From positions 1-10,645 of the forward strand of contig CAQBGY010000088.1 of the NCBI GenBank assembly GCA_948759685.1: 10,645 bases of DNA, in the 5' to 3' direction. The notes beneath the pieces are model-generated. The model was not told the origin of the DNA. It saw nothing but the letters and a program-made list of their open reading frames with translations, and made no database searches. The DNA comes from an uncultured Eubacterium sp. Its GTDB lineage: Bacteria; Bacillota_A; Clostridia; Lachnospirales; Lachnospiraceae. Positions 8,097 through 10,645 of this stretch are shown here, one piece after another; the stretch's first letter is position 1; each line of letters begins with the position of its first letter. Made by a program: the position numbers and the translations under genes.

Positions 8097-8133
8097 AAGC
8101 GGCAAGAATTTTTTCCTTGCCGCTTTCGTTTTT
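8097..8133. terminator. Hairpin terminator after tnpV
   Basis: AGCGGCAAG (8098-8106) pairs perfectly with CTTGCCGCT (8116-8124) around a 9-base loop, with a further A-T pair possible. It lies just after the tnpV stop, so it should end the mobilisation operon before the defence promoter. The stronger T-run (TTTCGTTTTT) is on the plus-strand side; the minus-strand side has only TTAGTAATTT, so leftward termination may be incomplete. Confidence 0.65.
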
Positions 8134-8135
8134 AT

Positions 8136-8489
8136 CTACAGACAGAAAATAATTTCTTCCCTCACAATCTCCTCCGCCCTCTCCCGAATGCCATTCATTC
8201 TACGCACCCAAAGCATCTGATCCTGTGCCTTTAACCGCTCCGTCACACCTTCCCTCTCTGCCATCTGCTCTACAAGCAAATCAAATCTCGTTTCTGCCTG
8301 CTCCTGTATCATAAGCAGATGTTCCTTTAATTTGCCTGACAGCAACAATCCTGAATAAATGCCCCGCCTATGGTTCTCCAAGTATGATTTCCTCATCAGT
8401 CCAAATTTTCTTAACTCCCCCTCTGGCTCTGGATCAGGTATTAAATTCGGGATCAAGTAATCACCACATTTTTCATAAGTTAATTTCAT
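8136..8489 (-). CDS. tnpV: TnpV, transposon-encoded protein
   Basis: The 117-residue sequence has the recognisable TnpV pattern: it opens MKLTYEKCGDYLIPNL, then an arginine-rich LRKFGLMRKSYLENHRRGIY, the segment LLLSGKLKEHL, and the C-terminal VEQMAEREGVTERLKAQD followed by WVRRMN. Length is usual for the family. TnpV is known from Tn4451-type mobilisable transposons and many Clostridial elements; its molecular role is not established, and nothing here settles it. The gene lies 27 bp after the relaxase stop, behind a strong AGGAG site 6 bases before ATG, so it is probably co-transcribed with the relaxase. It marks the neighbourhood as a mobile element. Confidence 0.9.
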   Translation of the reverse strand: MKLTYEKCGDYLIPNLIPDPEPEGELRKFGLMRKSYLENHRRGIYSGLLLSGKLKEHLLMIQEQAETRFDLLVEQMAEREGVTERLKAQDQMLWVRRMNGIRERAEEIVREEIIFCL

Positions 8490-8516
8490 TGTCTGCTCCT
8501 CTCTTTCCGTAAAAAT

Positions 8517-9881
8517 CTACATTTCCTGCTGCCACTGCTTATTCTTCACTGTCCTCTCTCCTTCTGGCACTTCCCTCTGTCTGTTATGCACATCCGCCTC
8601 TGATTTTGCTTCTTCCAATCGCTGTTTCATGGTCTTCGGTGCAAGCGATTTTACAAATTCCACAAATGCCTCTCCAAGTCCTCTCGATGCCACAAACCGC
8701 TTTAATTTTTCCACTTGGTCAGTAAGAGCAGCTATCTTTTTCTCCAGACTGGAAATCTTCTTTTCATACTTTTCCAAAAGATGGTTTCTTGATACCGACC
8801 TGTTAAAAGCATCCAGCTGCTTATTCCAGTCGCTTTTCTTTACTTTGACGTATTCCTCTCCGCCGAAAAGATTTGTCATCGGAACAGCCGCGCTTTTCAT
8901 ATCCTTTGTTTCCGCCGCCGCTTCCTTTAAAATCATTTTTAAAGTTTCCGCCCTTAAATCATGTTTGGCAAGAACCTCCCTTGCCGCTTTCTCCTTTGCC
9001 TCCGTTTCTTCAATCTGCTCTGTAAGTTTCTGTGCCTGTAAAATCAGCTCATCATTATGCGCCTCCATTTCCTGCATCTGTCCGCAGAGTTCCGATGCCT
9101 GCTGCACCAAATCGTCATTCTGCCGCACTAATGCTTCGTTCTGTATATCTAACGCCACTGCCTGCTGTTTCAGCTCCTCTACTTCACGCATAGCCGCCTT
9201 ATATTCCGGCAGTGACAGATTATCACGCTGTATGCCGAGGACTTCTATCTCGATCCCCTGCTCCTTGCACAATTCTGTCAGATATTCCCTCTCCCGTTCC
9301 TGCCATGCGACCGTTTCATTCTGCTTTTTGCTGACGGCTTTTGCAAATCCCATCTGCTGGAATGCTTTCGTCAGACTGTTTCGTGTCTTCATCCCGTTTT
9401 TATATCCATGCGCAACAGGGATATAATCTATATGCAGGTGCGGTGTCGCTTCGTCCAAGTGCATCACGCAGTTAAATAGATACAGATTCGGATTGCGCTC
9501 CTGAAAAGTCTTTGCATACCGATCCAATGCTTCTATTGCCGCTTTTGCCTCCTCTGTCAGCGCCCCGTTTTCATCTACAACCGGAGTATCAGTTTTTTTG
9601 CCTATCTGCACAATATTTTCATAAAATGTCTTTTCCTTGTTGCCGGAATTTTCTATCTCTTTCAGATAATCGTCTTTCTGCCTGTCCTTACGCTTCTGTG
9701 CTGCATTATAATCCCGAAGCGCCTGTCCGAAACATTTCTCATAAGCATCTTTTAAGGATTCCTGTATGTAAGTCCGGTTCCAAGACGTTCTTTCCGGCAC
9801 CACATTATTGCAAATAAAATCTCTGTTATTGTGCGTAAGATGTCCTCTCCCCTTTGGAAAAGAAATTGTTTTTGCCGCCAA
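8517..9881 (-). CDS. mobV: MobV/Pre-family relaxase (plasmid recombination/mobilisation enzyme)
   Basis: This 454-residue protein should nick one strand at the origin of transfer and pilot it into a recipient with the help of another element's conjugation machinery. The N-terminal domain has HNNRDF (18-23), the conserved HNxR element of Mob/Pre proteins, and the metal-binding motif HLDEATPHLHIDYIP (141-155) with the HxDExxPHxH pattern. From about 225 on the chain is a long coiled coil (repeated LVQQ, LTEQIEE and KISSLEKKIAALTDQ-type heptads), which probably mediates dimerisation. The start is TTG at 9881-9879; a strong AAGGAGAG site about 8 bases upstream supports it, and the HNxR element lies at the usual distance from this start. 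Repeats that may be its target lie directly upstream. The relative in Tn4451 is TnpZ. It appears intact, so the element may still be mobilisable. Confidence 0.92.
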   Translation of the reverse strand: MAAKTISFPKGRGHLTHNNRDFICNNVVPERTSWNRTYIQESLKDAYEKCFGQALRDYNAAQKRKDRQKDDYLKEIENSGNKEKTFYENIVQIGKKTDTPVVDENGALTEEAKAAIEALDRYAKTFQERNPNLYLFNCVMHLDEATPHLHIDYIPVAHGYKNGMKTRNSLTKAFQQMGFAKAVSKKQNETVAWQEREREYLTELCKEQGIEIEVLGIQRDNLSLPEYKAAMREVEELKQQAVALDIQNEALVRQNDDLVQQASELCGQMQEMEAHNDELILQAQKLTEQIEETEAKEKAAREVLAKHDLRAETLKMILKEAAAETKDMKSAAVPMTNLFGGEEYVKVKKSDWNKQLDAFNRSVSRNHLLEKYEKKISSLEKKIAALTDQVEKLKRFVASRGLGEAFVEFVKSLAPKTMKQRLEEAKSEADVHNRQREVPEGERTVKNKQWQQEM

Positions 9882-9932
9882 CGAATCACTCTCCTTCTCA
9901 TATTTTTATAGATAAGGACTAACTACGGTTTT

Positions 9933-10026
9933 GTTACTTTTGTCAAAAGTAACGCCTTATTACTTCTGACGCTCTGCATCAGAAGTAAGGCGCCCTGCGG
10001 GGCTGATGCCGCAGATGCAGCGGCAT
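9933..10026. other. Probable origin of transfer: cluster of inverted repeats upstream of the relaxase gene
   Basis: Four hairpins follow closely. GTTACTTTT/AAAAGTAAC (9933-9941 with 9945-9953) is a perfect 9-bp stem. TTACTTCTGA/TCAGAAGTAA (9960-9969 with 9979-9988) is a perfect 10-bp stem that shares the core TTACTTYTGA with the first. GCCC/GGGC lies at 9992-10003. ATGCCGC/GCGGCAT (10006-10012 with 10020-10026) is a perfect 7-bp stem. MobV relaxases act at palindromes just upstream of their own gene, so this is the natural oriT candidate. The exact nick site is not visible. Confidence 0.55.
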
Positions 10027-10044
10027 AATCTACCATGAAACCCA

Positions 10045-10070
10045 TCCGGCAGACTTCTCATTCCGGCAGA
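10045..10070. repeat. Two copies of TCCGGCAGA, 17 bp apart
   Basis: TCCGGCAGA occurs at 10045-10053 and 10062-10070, each preceded by CAT or CAT-like bases. Short direct repeats at this spacing could be binding sites for the relaxase or for the ParR-like protein. Confidence 0.5.
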
Positions 10071-10072
10071 AT

Positions 10073-10100
10073 ACCGCCGTCATTCGCTATGGGCGGCGGT
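10073..10100. repeat. Inverted repeat ACCGCCG/CGGCGGT
   Basis: A perfect 7-bp GC-rich stem (10073-10079 with 10094-10100) around a 14-base loop, in the same repeat-rich spacer. No T-run follows on either strand, so it is not an ordinary terminator. Confidence 0.5.
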
Positions 10101-10101
10101 G

Positions 10102-10177
10102 CCGAATAAAACTTTTCGGAACCGTTCCATAGGCTCCTTTTTGGGGATTGAGTACCGAATATAGAAATTCGGAACCG
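10102..10177. repeat. Duplicated 23-bp hairpin module next to the parR-like gene
   Basis: Two modules, 10102-10124 and 10155-10177, share CCGAATA at the left and TTCGGAACCG at the right with a different 6-base centre; 18 of 23 bases agree. In each, CCGAA pairs with TTCGG. The second module ends one base before the stop codon of the parR-like gene. They look like paired binding sites, for example a small centromere or part of the transfer origin. Confidence 0.6.
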
Positions 10178-10178
10178 C

Positions 10179-10628
10179 CTATTCGCCCATTGCAAATGCA
10201 AACGCCATCATATCCTCGGACAATTCCGGCTCCTGCATCCGCCCCATTCCGTCCGCATCCGCTTTATCTTCTGAAAGTTCTGCGCCAAAATGGGAATCAC
10301 GCATATATTCTATGAAAGCTCTGCTCATCTGCTCCGCAAACACTTTCTGCATCTCTTGAAGCATCTTATGGAATTTTTGCTCCAATACCCTGTCAAGCAA
10401 TTCCACCAGCTCTCCAAAACTCTGCTCTGACAATTCTAATCGGGAATCCATCACGTCATCTGCCCTAATCTGTGTTTCTCCGTCAAGAGCCGCCGCAAAC
10501 GCATCAGAAAGTATCTTTCCATAAGAACCATCTTTTCGTGTGATTCCCTGCAGATATTCCCACGTCCTGCGCTGTTTTTCATCTTCCATACAGAATTTTA
10601 TGTTGCTGCATTTATAGGTCTTTTTCAT
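10179..10628 (-). CDS. ParR-like small DNA-binding protein (probable)
   Basis: A 149-residue protein starting at ATG 10628-10626, with GAGG 7 bases upstream. The N-terminal part has a short strand with basic residues (YKCSNIKFCME), then helices in EKQRRTWEYLQG and SYGKILSDAFAAAL, which fits a ribbon-helix-helix fold as in Firmicute ParR centromere-binding proteins. The middle (ELVELLDRVLEQKFHKMLQ) is amphipathic helix and may be a coiled coil. The tail is acidic and methionine-rich, ending AFAMGE. I recognise it only as resembling small proteins placed upstream of MobV relaxases in Clostridial elements. It could instead be a relaxase accessory protein that binds the repeats beside it. No ParM or ParA partner is in the window; it could lie to the right. 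Confidence 0.55.
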   Translation of the reverse strand: MKKTYKCSNIKFCMEDEKQRRTWEYLQGITRKDGSYGKILSDAFAAALDGETQIRADDVMDSRLELSEQSFGELVELLDRVLEQKFHKMLQEMQKVFAEQMSRAFIEYMRDSHFGAELSEDKADADGMGRMQEPELSEDMMAFAFAMGE

Positions 10629-10645
10629 TCCATAACCTCATTTCT

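Noticed and set aside
8629..9426. Long open frame of 265 codons on the plus strand
   Set aside because: It lies wholly opposite the relaxase gene. It is serine- and cysteine-rich, as expected from the antisense of a coiled-coil gene with many Gln, Glu and Ala codons.
9925..9950. TTGACA on the minus strand as a -35 box for the relaxase gene
   Set aside because: At 17 bases the -10 position would read GTTAGT, a poor match, and TATAAA is 30 bases away. The TTGACA is part of the palindrome, so a promoter there is possible but unsupported.
9933..10177. CRISPR array
   Set aside because: The repeats are short, of different kinds and irregularly spaced. There is no series of identical repeats with unique spacers and no cas gene.

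Overview
The window looks like part of a mobilisable element from a low-GC Firmicute, most likely a gut Lachnospiraceae-type Clostridium relative. Reasons are the AT-rich genes with strong AGGAG-type ribosome binding sites, a TnpV protein next to a MobV/Pre-type relaxase (the Tn4451-like arrangement), and a small ParR-like protein. The host assignment is inference.

Layout, left to right. Positions 2-289 (+) are the C-terminal end of an unidentified protein that enters from outside the window. It is closed by a hairpin terminator at about 299-346 that has a T-run on both strands, so it can also end the leftward operon. Positions 350-616 are mostly non-coding, with at most two tiny doubtful ORFs. 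Positions 617-7963, all on the minus strand, form a low-GC defence block. Read in transcription order (right to left) it contains: a 71-residue Cro/CI-type regulator under a near-consensus promoter (TTGACT, 17 bp, TATAAT); a 1001-residue fused restriction-methylation enzyme resembling Eco57I; a 542-residue second N6-adenine methyltransferase; an unrecognised 75-residue protein; and an AAA/ABC-type ATPase of the PrrC/RloC kind that is split by a one-base frameshift in a run of six A's. Positions 8136-10628, also minus, are the mobilisation part: ParR-like protein, a repeat-rich spacer that probably holds the origin of transfer, the MobV relaxase, and TnpV.

How it may work together: the regulator probably times expression of the restriction-modification pair, whose sizes match the Eco57I bifunctional enzyme and its companion methylase. 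The ATPase downstream resembles guard proteins such as PrrC, which sits in a type I restriction locus and acts when restriction is blocked. Here it may back up a type IIG system instead. As written, the frameshift separates its Walker A motif from the rest, so it is either inactive, switched off reversibly, made by slippage, or a sequence error. The mobilisation genes suggest that the defence block is cargo carried between cells.

The most interesting points are the ATPase/type IIG pairing and its frameshift, the unrecognised 75-residue gene within the operon, and the palindrome-rich 9930-10180 spacer with a duplicated hairpin module next to the parR-like gene.
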